The notes under the pieces are model-generated. The model made no database searches, was not told the origin of the DNA, and was given only the letters and a program-made list of their open reading frames with translations. Positions 1-6,854 of a stretch of DNA of 8,880 nucleotides are shown in pieces. The position numbers and the translations under genes are program-made. The stretch comes from Pseudomonadota bacterium (GTDB taxonomy: Bacteria; Bdellovibrionota_C; UBA2361; OMIW01), in NCBI GenBank assembly GCA_900299205.1, contig OMIW01000044.1, positions 1 through 8,880 on the forward strand, in the 5' to 3' direction. The stretch's first letter is position 1. Every line of letters begins with the position of its first letter.

Positions 1-153
1 GGCAATCGTCAAAGCTGCCCCCGAGCTGATAATGGTCGAGGCGGTAACGGCAAGGGCAGGCAGAATAAGGGCGGATGACCAGTTCCCATCGTCGGGGGGA
101 AGGCGCCGCGGTGGAGGGGGTGTGGGCTTGATTGGTAGGGGAGGAAGAGACAT
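1..153 (-). CDS. Probable membrane protein, N-terminal part (gene runs off left edge)
   Basis: An open minus-strand frame starts with ATG at 153 and stays open for 51 codons to the window edge, so only the N-terminus is present. The first 22 or so residues are strikingly proline-rich (MSLPPLPIKP, then a run of four prolines), followed by DDGNW. From about residue 27 the sequence becomes strongly hydrophobic and Ala/Leu/Ile/Ser-rich (for example ALILPALAVTAS), as expected of a first transmembrane helix after a short cytoplasmic leader. No good Shine-Dalgarno precedes the ATG; only a GGG lies nearby. It is divergent from the gene at 338. The family cannot be named from this fragment. The competing reading is plus frame 2, open from base 2 to 163, but it has no start or hydrophobic signature. 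The membrane-helix pattern is what I see; gene status is inference. Confidence 0.5.
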   Translation of the reverse strand, partial: MSLPPLPIKPTPPPPRRLPPDDGNWSSALILPALAVTASTIISSGAALTIA

Positions 154-161
154 ATATGCCC

Positions 162-186
162 GATAAAAGAGCGCATTTGGATAAAA
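162..186. repeat. Short direct repeat GATAAAA, 18-base period
   Basis: Two identical GATAAAA units lie at 162-168 and 180-186, just upstream of the putative minus-strand start at 153. On the minus strand they read TTTTATC, which resembles weak -10-like or operator-like elements. A TTGGTT hexamer on the minus strand (206-211) sits 19 bases upstream of one TTTTAT. The rest of the 154-337 spacer shows no strong promoter or hairpin. Two 7-base units can occur by chance. Confidence 0.2.
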
Positions 187-337
187 CGCCCTCACAGTCA
201 TTCCTAACCAATACTGCATCTCGAGTTTGGAGAAGAGTGGTCCCCGCCACAAGATCCGATTTTGAGAGGGATACCTTTTGGAGGCAAAGTGAGGACGAGA
301 CAGCAGATTTTTTGATGTCGGTGACGGGGGGAGGCGC

Positions 338-937
338 TTGCCAAGGATCGAACAGGATGCGATCCTACGGCTCCAACTTGGTTTTCTTTTCATGGAAGGT
401 TTCAGCCCGAAGCTTGATGCAACCGGAGTGCTGCGAGTTCTCGCAAAGCTTCGGAGTCAGCTGTCCGAGCGCCCCCTCTCGCTCTCTCGGTCACTCGGGG
501 CGGCAGTAATGATCATGCTGAGGTACCTTCCCGAGAAAGCCGACTCGAGAATAATCGAGAGCGGGCGTCGTCTTGAGGAAGCTCTTAGCAACGAGCTTGT
601 CATCAGTCCCGATTCCATACTTCCGGAACTTCTTCTGGGGTTTCTGGGCGGTCAGCGAGTAAATCTCCTGCAGCTTGAGGGTGAGCTGGTGAAAGCTTAT
701 GTTCAGCTAATCGCATCTGAGGAGCTGGAACAGTTCGCGAAAGTTCTTCTCGATGAAAGAAGAAGATTAATCAGCGGGTCAAAGATCCCCGATGGTGGAG
801 ATGAGCTGTTCAAAGGGATGTTCGAATCCCTGCACCGATCCCCGTTCCCCGAGGAGGCGGGTGAAGAGGAAAGAAGAGAATCTCTTCTTGACTTCGTGCA
901 AGTGAACATTATTCGGGCTCGAACTCTCCCCCGTTAA
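338..937 (+). CDS. Hypothetical protein, paralogue 1 of a tandem pair
   Basis: I do not recognise the family. From the TTG at 338 the product is 199 residues, soluble, rich in Leu/Glu/Arg, with no signal peptide, no clear membrane helix and no evident catalytic motif; it is probably mostly helical. It is related to the next gene (1228-1809). Shared landmarks are LPELL (residue 95 here), then LE.EL..AY.QL, then A..LL.E...L, then G.F.SL and a charged segment containing ER. The start is uncertain. The TTG at 338 has a purine-rich GGGGGGAGG upstream but only a 3-base spacer. The ATG at 392 lacks a Shine-Dalgarno, yet it would put LPELL at residue 77, exactly as in the paralogue, giving 181 residues. 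A strong terminator-like hairpin follows the stop, so it may be a single-gene transcript. Confidence 0.72.
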   Translation: MPRIEQDAILRLQLGFLFMEGFSPKLDATGVLRVLAKLRSQLSERPLSLSRSLGAAVMIMLRYLPEKADSRIIESGRRLEEALSNELVISPDSILPELLLGFLGGQRVNLLQLEGELVKAYVQLIASEELEQFAKVLLDERRRLISGSKIPDGGDELFKGMFESLHRSPFPEEAGEEERRESLLDFVQVNIIRARTLPR

Positions 938-953
938 GGTTTCGGAATCGTCG

Positions 954-995
954 AAGGCACCAATCGCTGAGCGTGTGGTGCCTTTTCCTCTTCTT
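954..995 (+). terminator. Rho-independent terminator after the first paralogue
   Basis: AAGGCACCA (954-962) pairs perfectly with TGGTGCCTT (976-984). The 13-base loop region can form a further CGC/GCG pairing (965-967 with 971-973). A T/C-rich tract with T runs follows (983-999). It starts 16 bases after the stop of the upstream gene, the expected place for an intrinsic terminator. Confidence 0.75.
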
Positions 996-1064
996 TTTTC
1001 CGTGTGCTCCTTTCTCCCGACGGTAAACTGCCCCGATTAGCAAGTCTTATCGGTACTCTCCGCA

Positions 1065-1109
1065 AACGCCAACCCCGACCTGCGACGGACGCCAAAACGA
1101 CGTGGCGTT
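1065..1109 (+). promoter_or_regulatory. Alternative inverted repeats in the leader between the paralogues
   Basis: The 290-base gap between the two paralogues holds, besides the terminator, one TGGCGTT (1103-1109) that can pair either with AACGCCA at 1065-1071 or with ACGCCA at 1089-1094 (6 bp, 8-base loop). Two upstream copies competing for one downstream arm could allow alternative leader folds. No clear -35/-10 pair or known riboswitch is recognised in the gap. The arms are short, so chance is a real possibility. Confidence 0.25.
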
Positions 1110-1227
1110 GATGAATTAATTGAGGGGCGGGGGGATGGTACGGCTCTGTTTTGAGCGAAACGGCGAGCTGTGAATGTTGTTCTATTTTAAAAAGGGCGTT
1201 AGCATATTGGGTCAAAGGAAGGTTTTT

Positions 1228-1809
1228 ATGGACTGCTCACTCATTCATGCTCAATTTGAGATTGCTCGAGGAAGGGCCTCCTTCAATCGGGCGCCGTTCG
1301 AGCTGGCGCAAGTGGTTCAAAAGGCTCTTGTTGCTCTGACAAACTCGGCAGACGAAATCGACTACCTCGTTCGAAGGGAGGCGGTTCGGCTGAAGACGTG
1401 TATGGAGGAGCACAGCGAGGCGGGAAGGCCGGTCAGAGTAGACCCCGTATCGCCGTTACCCGAGCTTCTCGTCCAGCTCGTCTATGGTGTACCCGATCTA
1501 GATGATGAGGAGCTTCAGTTCCTCGAATCAGAGCTCCTCCGAGCGTATGCGCAACTATGCGCGCCTCATCAGCTCGACGCTCTGGCCTGCGAGCTACTGA
1601 AGGAGAAGACACTTCTCGATCAACGGCTTGAGGAGATCGAACCTGCCTGGCAGGGATGGTTCGCCTCGCTTCTTGCTGAGCTCGCTCACCAGTCTCAGCC
1701 CCTGCATCCTAAGCTGAATCAGGATGAGCGGATCGAAGCGGTGGTCTCATTCGCCAGTGAGAATAGCTGTCTTCGGAGATGGCTCGACACGCAAGAAGGT
1801 TCCCCCTGA
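1228..1809 (+). CDS. Hypothetical protein, paralogue 2 of a tandem pair
   Basis: The family is not recognised. The ATG at 1228 is chosen over an in-frame ATG at 1174 because AGGAAGG (1216-1222) lies 5 bases before it. The product is 193 residues and has no signal peptide or membrane helix. It looks helical and acidic, with Leu-rich heptad-like stretches, for example LESELLRAYAQL around residue 95. It matches the preceding gene along the C-terminal half: LPELL at residue 77, LE.EL.+AY.QL, an A..LL.E...L segment, G.F.SL, and ER before the C-terminus. The N-terminal halves are much more diverged. Compared with its paralogue it has a few extra residues (PDLDDEE region) between LPELL and the LE.EL motif. 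It has its own ribosome binding site and its own downstream stem-loop, so it is probably expressed separately. No function can be assigned. Confidence 0.8.
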   Translation: MDCSLIHAQFEIARGRASFNRAPFELAQVVQKALVALTNSADEIDYLVRREAVRLKTCMEEHSEAGRPVRVDPVSPLPELLVQLVYGVPDLDDEELQFLESELLRAYAQLCAPHQLDALACELLKEKTLLDQRLEEIEPAWQGWFASLLAELAHQSQPLHPKLNQDERIEAVVSFASENSCLRRWLDTQEGSP

Positions 1810-1820
1810 GACTCAGAAAC

Positions 1821-1853
1821 TGGCACCGAAGGTAATTTCGGTGCCATCCCTTT
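1821..1853 (+). terminator. Stem-loop terminator after the second paralogue
   Basis: A perfect 10-bp stem, TGGCACCGAA (1821-1830) with TTCGGTGCCA (1837-1846), encloses a 6-base loop (GGTAAT). Only a short pyrimidine run TCCCTTT follows, so intrinsic termination may be less efficient than at the first terminator, but the stem is strong and sits 11 bases after the stop. The GGCACC/GGTGCC core is the same as in the terminator of the upstream paralogue. The remainder of the gap to 2012 shows nothing else I can support. Confidence 0.65.
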
Positions 1854-2012
1854 AAGCATATCGGGGGTCGTACGCTATTCTTGGGTAGCTCAAAAGCATC
1901 CAATCTGCGGGAATATCCACTCCTTCGGTTAAAAGAGAGCCGCTCTTCATGACAATCGGATTCCCGCTCCGTGATATTCCACCCCTTCTTCCCCCGTGCT
2001 ACCATCGCGCGC

Positions 2013-4841
2013 ATGAAAACGCTCCGTGCCACCATCATCTTTGTCAGCGTCTTAGGCGGGATTGCCTCGCTCATTACCTTCTTCAAGGTGGATAAGCAGG
2101 TTGGGGACAGGCTTGCAGGGCGACAGCAGGGGGGGCTCGCGATGATTCTGTCGGGGCCGACCCAGATCCACTCCGGTACCGAATCGGCAAAACTGATCAA
2201 AAAACGGCTTGAGGCGCACCGATATGTTCAGGTGCGTAGCTCCGCCTCTGCGGGTGCCACCTCAACCACCACCGAAGAAAGAGCCCCCGAGGCAAGCGGA
2301 GTTTCTGCTGTATCTTCGCGTCCCCTCTCCCCCGGTGAATTCTTTCACTCAGGGGAAATCCTCACTGTTGTGACGCGCTCCTATCGAAGCGCGACGAGCG
2401 AGGAGGTTCCCTCACGGACCCTGAAGGTCAACACAACCTCGGGAGAGATCACCTCCCTGGCTGATGAACCCCTTTCAACAATCACCCTTGAGCCAACTCC
2501 GATAGCACCGCTGGGAAGCGCGGAGGTTCGCGCAAGCAGTTTTCGCCCCCTCACGGAGATTCCGCAACATCTGCAGGATGCGTTTCTGGCGATAGAGGAT
2601 CGGAGATTTTTTCGCCATGTCGGTGTCGATCCTGTCGCGATCGCTCGAGCTGTCGTGAAAAACCTCTCGGCTGGACGGCTCATCGAGGGGGGGAGCACCC
2701 TTACTCAGCAGCTCGCAAAAAATATTCTCTTCACCCCCAAGAAAACGCTGGGCCGAAAAGTGATGGAGATGTTTGCCGCGCTCAGCCTGGAACGCCGACT
2801 CACGAAAAAACAGATTCTTGAGCTGTACCTGAACGAGATATACTTTAGTCAGGAGGGACAGGTAGCGGTGCACGGGGTGCAGGAGGCATCGCGAAGTTTG
2901 TTCGGAAAAGATGTCACTAAAATTTCCACCGCTGAGGGAGCTCTTCTCGCGGGTATGGTTAAAGCCCCCTCCTCCTACTCTCCCCGTCGAAACATAAAAC
3001 AGGCAACCACTCGTCGAAATCTAGTACTCGACGAGATGCGCGACCAGGGGTTTATTTCTGAAAAAGAGCACGCTGCTGCGGTCGCCGAGAAGATATCTCT
3101 TGGTCCCGCGCCGTTCCGAAAAAAAGACGCTGCATTTTTTGTGGCGGCAATCGAGAAACATATCGGGGAATCGTTCGATATCGAGGCAGCGGCCGTTTCA
3201 GGAGTGCAGGTGCACACCTGGCTTGACCCCGATCTTCAACGGTGTGCGGAACAGGCGGTGAGTGAGAGCATCGGTGCGCTTGAAAAGGGAAATCCTAAGC
3301 TTCGGAAGAGACAACATGGCCGGTCGTTCGAGCAAAGTCTCGTCGCGATTGAACCATATAGTGGGGCGGTTCGGGCGTGGGTCGGAGGGCGCGATTTCTC
3401 GGCGAATCAGTTCGATCACATTGCGATGGCGCGACGGCAGATCGGCTCGACGATAAAGCCGTTCCTGTATCTTACCGCCCTTGACGGAAGCCTCAACAGC
3501 TATCGAGTCGCCACCCCTATCAGCATTCTTTCAGATGAGCCAACAGGGATAACTCTCTTTGACAAGTCTCAGTGGACACCAAAAAACTATGATCGAAAGT
3601 TTCGGGGCGATGTAACCCTTCGGTACGCCCTTGAGCGGTCGCTCAATATCCCTGCTGTCTATGTGGCTCAGCGGGTGGGAATTCCTGCCCTTGCTCACAC
3701 GCTTCGGCAGTTTGCGGTCAGCCCAGAGGTGCCAGAGTTTCCCGCGCTCGCCCTCGGAGCACTTGACACGACGCTCCTGAATCTGACCGCAGCATACGGT
3801 GCTCTTGCGAACGGAGGCCGTCTCGTAGCACCCCGCCTCTTCAATGCGGTGTTGAGTCCCGAAGGAGATGAGCTCTCTGCGACGACTCATAACGAGACCG
3901 TGGTCGCCCAAGAGGGGCCTGTTTATCTTGTGACCGATATTCTCCGGGGGGTCATTGAACGAGGCACCGCTCAGGTCATCAGAAGAATGGGATACAAGGG
4001 GGTTGTCGCAGGAAAGACCGGCACATCGAACGACACCCGGGATGCATGGTTTGTCGGCTTTACTCCCCGACTCGCGGTCGGAGTATGGACCGGCTATGAT
4101 GACAATTCGCCACTAGGATTGACCGGCGGAGCTGCTTCTGCACCCACCTGGACGCGATTTATGCAGTGTGCTGAATCTCTCGTCGATAAGGAGGATTTCA
4201 TTCGTCCTCCTTCGGTCGAGGCAGTATCGCTGGACCGTGAATTTCTGTGTCGGGCATCAGGTGACTATCCGAAAGAGAGGATCGTCACCGAGCTATTTGT
4301 GCGTGGCACGGAACCGACAGAGGACTGCTCTGAGCCGTCATATCACGGGGAAGTGACGCAGGAGGCGATACAGGAGGAGGGCGATAAGCCAGCAGAAGAT
4401 GCTCCTCCGAGCCGAGATGAGCGTTCGATATCAGAGGGAGAGAAGAGTGAGGCTCGGGAGCCTGAGGCTCAGGATCAACCCCAAGGGACCGCTCGTCGCC
4501 CCTCCTACCCAACCAACCGCAATGCCTCCTCTGAGCTTGGATGGGATGATGAACAACCATACAACGATCTAGGAGAACAACCTGCTCCCTATTTCCCCCC
4601 CTCCTCCATGAATGATGACAGATTGGAAAGCAATCAGAGGGGTACTGGTGAAGATCCTACCGTGAGCGAGCTGGCCGAAGGAGGGCTCACTGATGACCCT
4701 GACGCGTGGTATGCGGAACAGCGAGGTGATGAGGATCAGCCACAGCGCGCACTACGCCCGAGTCGTCCAGTCGAGGAGCCAGATGATGGGGAAAAGCAGG
4801 ATGAGTTCGGTCGGTATGACGAAGAGTTTCCTTATCAGTGA
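2013..4841 (+). CDS. mrcB: Class A penicillin-binding protein, PBP1B-like (bifunctional transglycosylase/transpeptidase)
   Basis: This enzyme polymerises lipid II into glycan strands (GT51 domain) and cross-links stem peptides (transpeptidase domain) at the periplasmic face of the inner membrane. The 942-residue product has one N-terminal membrane anchor (about 4-24). A PBP1B-type UB2H-like region (about 40-170) follows. The GT51 domain has EDRRFFRH with catalytic Glu195, GGSTLTQQLAK (226-236) and LYLNEIYFSQEGQ. The transpeptidase domain has STIK (nucleophile Ser479), SLN (543-545) and KTGTS (668-672). A GTEPTE.C element follows, typical of class A PBP C-termini. The last 165 or so residues are an acidic, Pro/Gln-rich, probably disordered tail, longer than usual. 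The ATG at 2013 is chosen because it leads directly into the anchor; it has no clear Shine-Dalgarno, and a GTG at 1971 is an alternative. PBP1B is the best subclass match, but the symbol is tentative. It converges on argF with a 40-base gap and no obvious terminator. Confidence 0.93.
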   Translation: MKTLRATIIFVSVLGGIASLITFFKVDKQVGDRLAGRQQGGLAMILSGPTQIHSGTESAKLIKKRLEAHRYVQVRSSASAGATSTTTEERAPEASGVSAVSSRPLSPGEFFHSGEILTVVTRSYRSATSEEVPSRTLKVNTTSGEITSLADEPLSTITLEPTPIAPLGSAEVRASSFRPLTEIPQHLQDAFLAIEDRRFFRHVGVDPVAIARAVVKNLSAGRLIEGGSTLTQQLAKNILFTPKKTLGRKVMEMFAALSLERRLTKKQILELYLNEIYFSQEGQVAVHGVQEASRSLFGKDVTKISTAEGALLAGMVKAPSSYSPRRNIKQATTRRNLVLDEMRDQGFISEKEHAAAVAEKISLGPAPFRKKDAAFFVAAIEKHIGESFDIEAAAVSGVQVHTWLDPDLQRCAEQAVSESIGALEKGNPKLRKRQHGRSFEQSLVAIEPYSGAVRAWVGGRDFSANQFDHIAMARRQIGSTIKPFLYLTALDGSLNSYRVATPISILSDEPTGITLFDKSQWTPKNYDRKFRGDVTLRYALERSLNIPAVYVAQRVGIPALAHTLRQFAVSPEVPEFPALALGALDTTLLNLTAAYGALANGGRLVAPRLFNAVLSPEGDELSATTHNETVVAQEGPVYLVTDILRGVIERGTAQVIRRMGYKGVVAGKTGTSNDTRDAWFVGFTPRLAVGVWTGYDDNSPLGLTGGAASAPTWTRFMQCAESLVDKEDFIRPPSVEAVSLDREFLCRASGDYPKERIVTELFVRGTEPTEDCSEPSYHGEVTQEAIQEEGDKPAEDAPPSRDERSISEGEKSEAREPEAQDQPQGTARRPSYPTNRNASSELGWDDEQPYNDLGEQPAPYFPPSSMNDDRLESNQRGTGEDPTVSELAEGGLTDDPDAWYAEQRGDEDQPQRALRPSRPVEEPDDGEKQDEFGRYDEEFPYQ

Positions 4842-4881
4842 GGGATGGGTGTTGTTCTCTGCCACTGCTGATGCGGTAACC

Positions 4882-5847
4882 CTATCCTATCGGCACATCA
4901 CCGTACTGTTTTCTCACCTGATAGAAGAGCTCCCGGTTCAGCAAAAAAAGGAATGATGCGGCGGCGGTGGGGAGGCGATTGTGAGCCTGGGGGACCACCC
5001 GGCTTCGCGGGCTGTCGAAAATCTCGCGAGTTATCTCTTCGTCGAAATGAGCGGGAAGGCAGTGGAGGACGATGGCATCGGAGGGGGCAGCAGCAACGAG
5101 TTCTCGGTTTATCTGGTACCGCTCAAGCGCCTGGCGTCGCATATCCTCCTCTCCCTCATCTCCCATTGAGGTCCACACATCAGTGTAGAGCACCTGGGCC
5201 TCGGCGACGGCGCGGACTGGATCGGGCTCGAGAGCGACCGTTCCTCCCGATACTCGGGCGATGCGCTCTGCTTCGGCAAGGAGCGCGGGAGGTACCTGAT
5301 ATCCTTCTGGGCAGGAAAGGGTAACCGAGACCCCTACCATCACCCCCGCGAGCATAAGCGAGGTCGCAACATTATTGCCATCCCCCAGATAGGTGACGCG
5401 CACTCCCCGCAGTCGACCGTTAAAGCCATCGACGATCGTGAGCAGATCGGCGAGTGCCTGGAGTGGATGAAAGCGATCGCACAATCCATTGACCACCGGC
5501 AACTCGTTCACCGAGGCAAGGTCCACCAGCAGTTGATGGCTCACAACCCTTGCCATTAAAAGATCAAGGTATCCTGACAATACGCGGGCGCAATCAGCGG
5601 GGGTCTCTCCCCTATGCAAATGCAGTTCATCACCACGGAGACTGACCGGGTGCGCACCGAGGAGGGCGCATGCGGTTTCAGTTGATACTCGCGTCCGAAG
5701 CGATGGTTTCTCGAAAAGAAGCCCCACACTGCATCCAGCCAGGCGCCCTCGTACTGCGGCGGGGCGCCGTTTAATAAGTCGCGCGACGAGTACCAGATCG
5801 AGGAGCTCATCGGGGGTGAGATCGGTGTCTTTGAGGAGATGTCTCAT
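4882..5847 (-). CDS. argF: Ornithine carbamoyltransferase
   Basis: It transfers a carbamoyl group from carbamoyl phosphate to L-ornithine, giving citrulline, in the cytoplasm as part of arginine biosynthesis. The 321 residues match the usual family length. Carbamoyl-phosphate-binding FEKPSLRTR lies at 45-53 (S.RTR core), followed by NGLCD.FHPLQALAD around 120-133, YLGDGNNV (153-160), TDVWTSMGDE (222-231, the SMG loop that closes on ornithine) and HCLPAH (262-267) with the catalytic Cys263. These point to ornithine rather than aspartate or acetylornithine as substrate. One deviation: the usual QAENR near the C-terminus reads QAHNR (287-291). ATG at 5847 is preceded by GTGAGG with a 7-base gap from GAGG. 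It is the last gene of the argC-argB-argF run, 75 bases after argB. Confidence 0.95.
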   Translation of the reverse strand: MRHLLKDTDLTPDELLDLVLVARLIKRRPAAVRGRLAGCSVGLLFEKPSLRTRVSTETACALLGAHPVSLRGDELHLHRGETPADCARVLSGYLDLLMARVVSHQLLVDLASVNELPVVNGLCDRFHPLQALADLLTIVDGFNGRLRGVRVTYLGDGNNVATSLMLAGVMVGVSVTLSCPEGYQVPPALLAEAERIARVSGGTVALEPDPVRAVAEAQVLYTDVWTSMGDEGEEDMRRQALERYQINRELVAAAPSDAIVLHCLPAHFDEEITREIFDSPRSRVVPQAHNRLPTAAASFLFLLNRELFYQVRKQYGDVPIG

Positions 5848-5870
5848 AGCAGTGCCTCACAATGGCTCGG

Positions 5871-5898
5871 ATTATATAGCTATCGCGCTCATCGCGAT
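5871..5898 (-). promoter_or_regulatory. argB-argF intergenic hairpin and TATAAT box
   Basis: In the 75-base gap between argB and argF a perfect 6-bp stem (ATCGCG 5882-5887 with CGCGAT 5893-5898, 5-base loop) is followed on the minus strand by an exact TATAAT (5876-5871), 23 bases before the argF ATG. No good -35 sits 16-18 bases upstream of the TATAAT. The hairpin has no T tract. It could be an internal promoter for argF, an mRNA processing or stability element, or coincidence. Confidence 0.25.
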
Positions 5899-5922
5899 TT
5901 CATGTTCCTGGAGCCGTTCTCA

Positions 5923-6801
5923 TCACGGGAATATCATCGTCCCGATCCCCCGTCGGGTGAACATCTCAAGGAGGAGCGCGTGGGGCTGGCGACCATCGAG
6001 GACATGAACATCCATGCTCTTCATCGCGAGTGCGTGCAGGACCGCATCAACTTTCGGGATCATCCCACCCGAGAAAATGCCCCGTTCACGCATCGACCGG
6101 AGAGTTGTGCCGTCTATCTCTGAAATGAGGGTTTCTTTGCGCGAAAAATCCTCGTAGATACCGGGCACATTTGTGAGGAATACCAATTTTTCTGCCCCAA
6201 GAGCTGCCGCCATCTCTCCAGCGACAGCATCCGCGTTCACGTTATAGCATCCTCCCTTGCCGTCGGTGCCGAGCGAGCTCACTACTGGCAGATATCCCCC
6301 CGCGAGTAATCGCTCAAGCGGGTCAGTTGCTATGTGTTCTACCGCACCAACGAATCCGAGCTTTTCGTTGATTGGTTTGACCGTGATCATAGAGGCATCG
6401 ACCCCCGAGAGTCCGATGGCACGTCCGCCGACCTTCGCGATCTCCGCGACAATTCGCTGCCGTATTTTTCCCAGCAGCACCATCTGGGTAACCTCAAGGG
6501 TATCAGCATCGGTTACCCGCATCCCATCGATAAATTGCGGCTCAATTCCGCGCTGTTTCGTCGCCTCTGATATCTGAGGCCCCCCTCCGTGACAGATAAC
6601 AAGATGAATGCCCACGGCGCGAAGCAATGAAACATCCTGGGCGAAATTGGTGAGAGCCTCGGCATCTCCCGCCAATTCACCTCCAATCTTCACTACCACC
6701 CGCGCACCGCCGAATCGGTGCAGATACGGGAGCGCTTCAATGAGAAGCTCCGCTTTCGGCAACCACGCGAGATGTTCATCTGAATCACCGTACCGAATCA
6801 T
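5923..6801 (-). CDS. argB: Acetylglutamate kinase
   Basis: It phosphorylates N-acetyl-L-glutamate with ATP to N-acetylglutamyl 5-phosphate, the committed step of arginine synthesis. It belongs to the amino acid kinase fold. The 292 residues show VVVKIGGE with Lys38 of the nucleotide site, HGGGPQI (71-77) for substrate binding, NVNAD (187-191), KLVFLTNVPGI, GGMIPKV (245-251) and a typical C-terminal HVLDGR..HALL.E.F....GIGTMI. About 30 residues precede the first core strand, including LIEALPYLHRF; an N-terminal helix of this type is known in arginine-inhibited hexameric enzymes, so feedback inhibition is plausible but inferred. The ATG at 6801 has AAGAGGGG 6 bases upstream. It lies 53 bases after argC and 75 before argF, consistent with one transcript. 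Confidence 0.96.
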   Translation of the reverse strand: MIRYGDSDEHLAWLPKAELLIEALPYLHRFGGARVVVKIGGELAGDAEALTNFAQDVSLLRAVGIHLVICHGGGPQISEATKQRGIEPQFIDGMRVTDADTLEVTQMVLLGKIRQRIVAEIAKVGGRAIGLSGVDASMITVKPINEKLGFVGAVEHIATDPLERLLAGGYLPVVSSLGTDGKGGCYNVNADAVAGEMAAALGAEKLVFLTNVPGIYEDFSRKETLISEIDGTTLRSMRERGIFSGGMIPKVDAVLHALAMKSMDVHVLDGRQPHALLLEMFTRRGIGTMIFP

Positions 6802-6854
6802 GCTGTTCCCCTCTTCTGTTGGTATTTTTATCGTTTAGATTCTTCCACGGCGCT

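Noticed and set aside
2-163. Plus frame 2 open from the left edge, as the end of an upstream gene
   Set aside because: Possible, but it becomes Gly/Arg low-complexity before the stop, while the minus-strand reading gives a coherent Pro-rich leader plus membrane helix. Not fully excluded.
262-290. TTGAGA with 17-base spacer and CAAAGT as a promoter for the first paralogue
   Set aside because: The -10 match is too poor to claim.
132-509. Plus-strand open frame of 125 codons (GTG- or ATG-type start near 132)
   Set aside because: It overlaps the paralogue-supported gene in another frame, has a random-looking composition, no ribosome binding site, and no counterpart before the second paralogue.
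934-1215. Minus-strand open frame between the paralogues
   Set aside because: It spans the terminator and leader, has no recognisable protein features and no ribosome binding site.
1709-2200. Minus-strand open frame across the PBP 5' region
   Set aside because: It is antisense to two better supported genes and to a perfect terminator stem; composition is that of a shadow frame.
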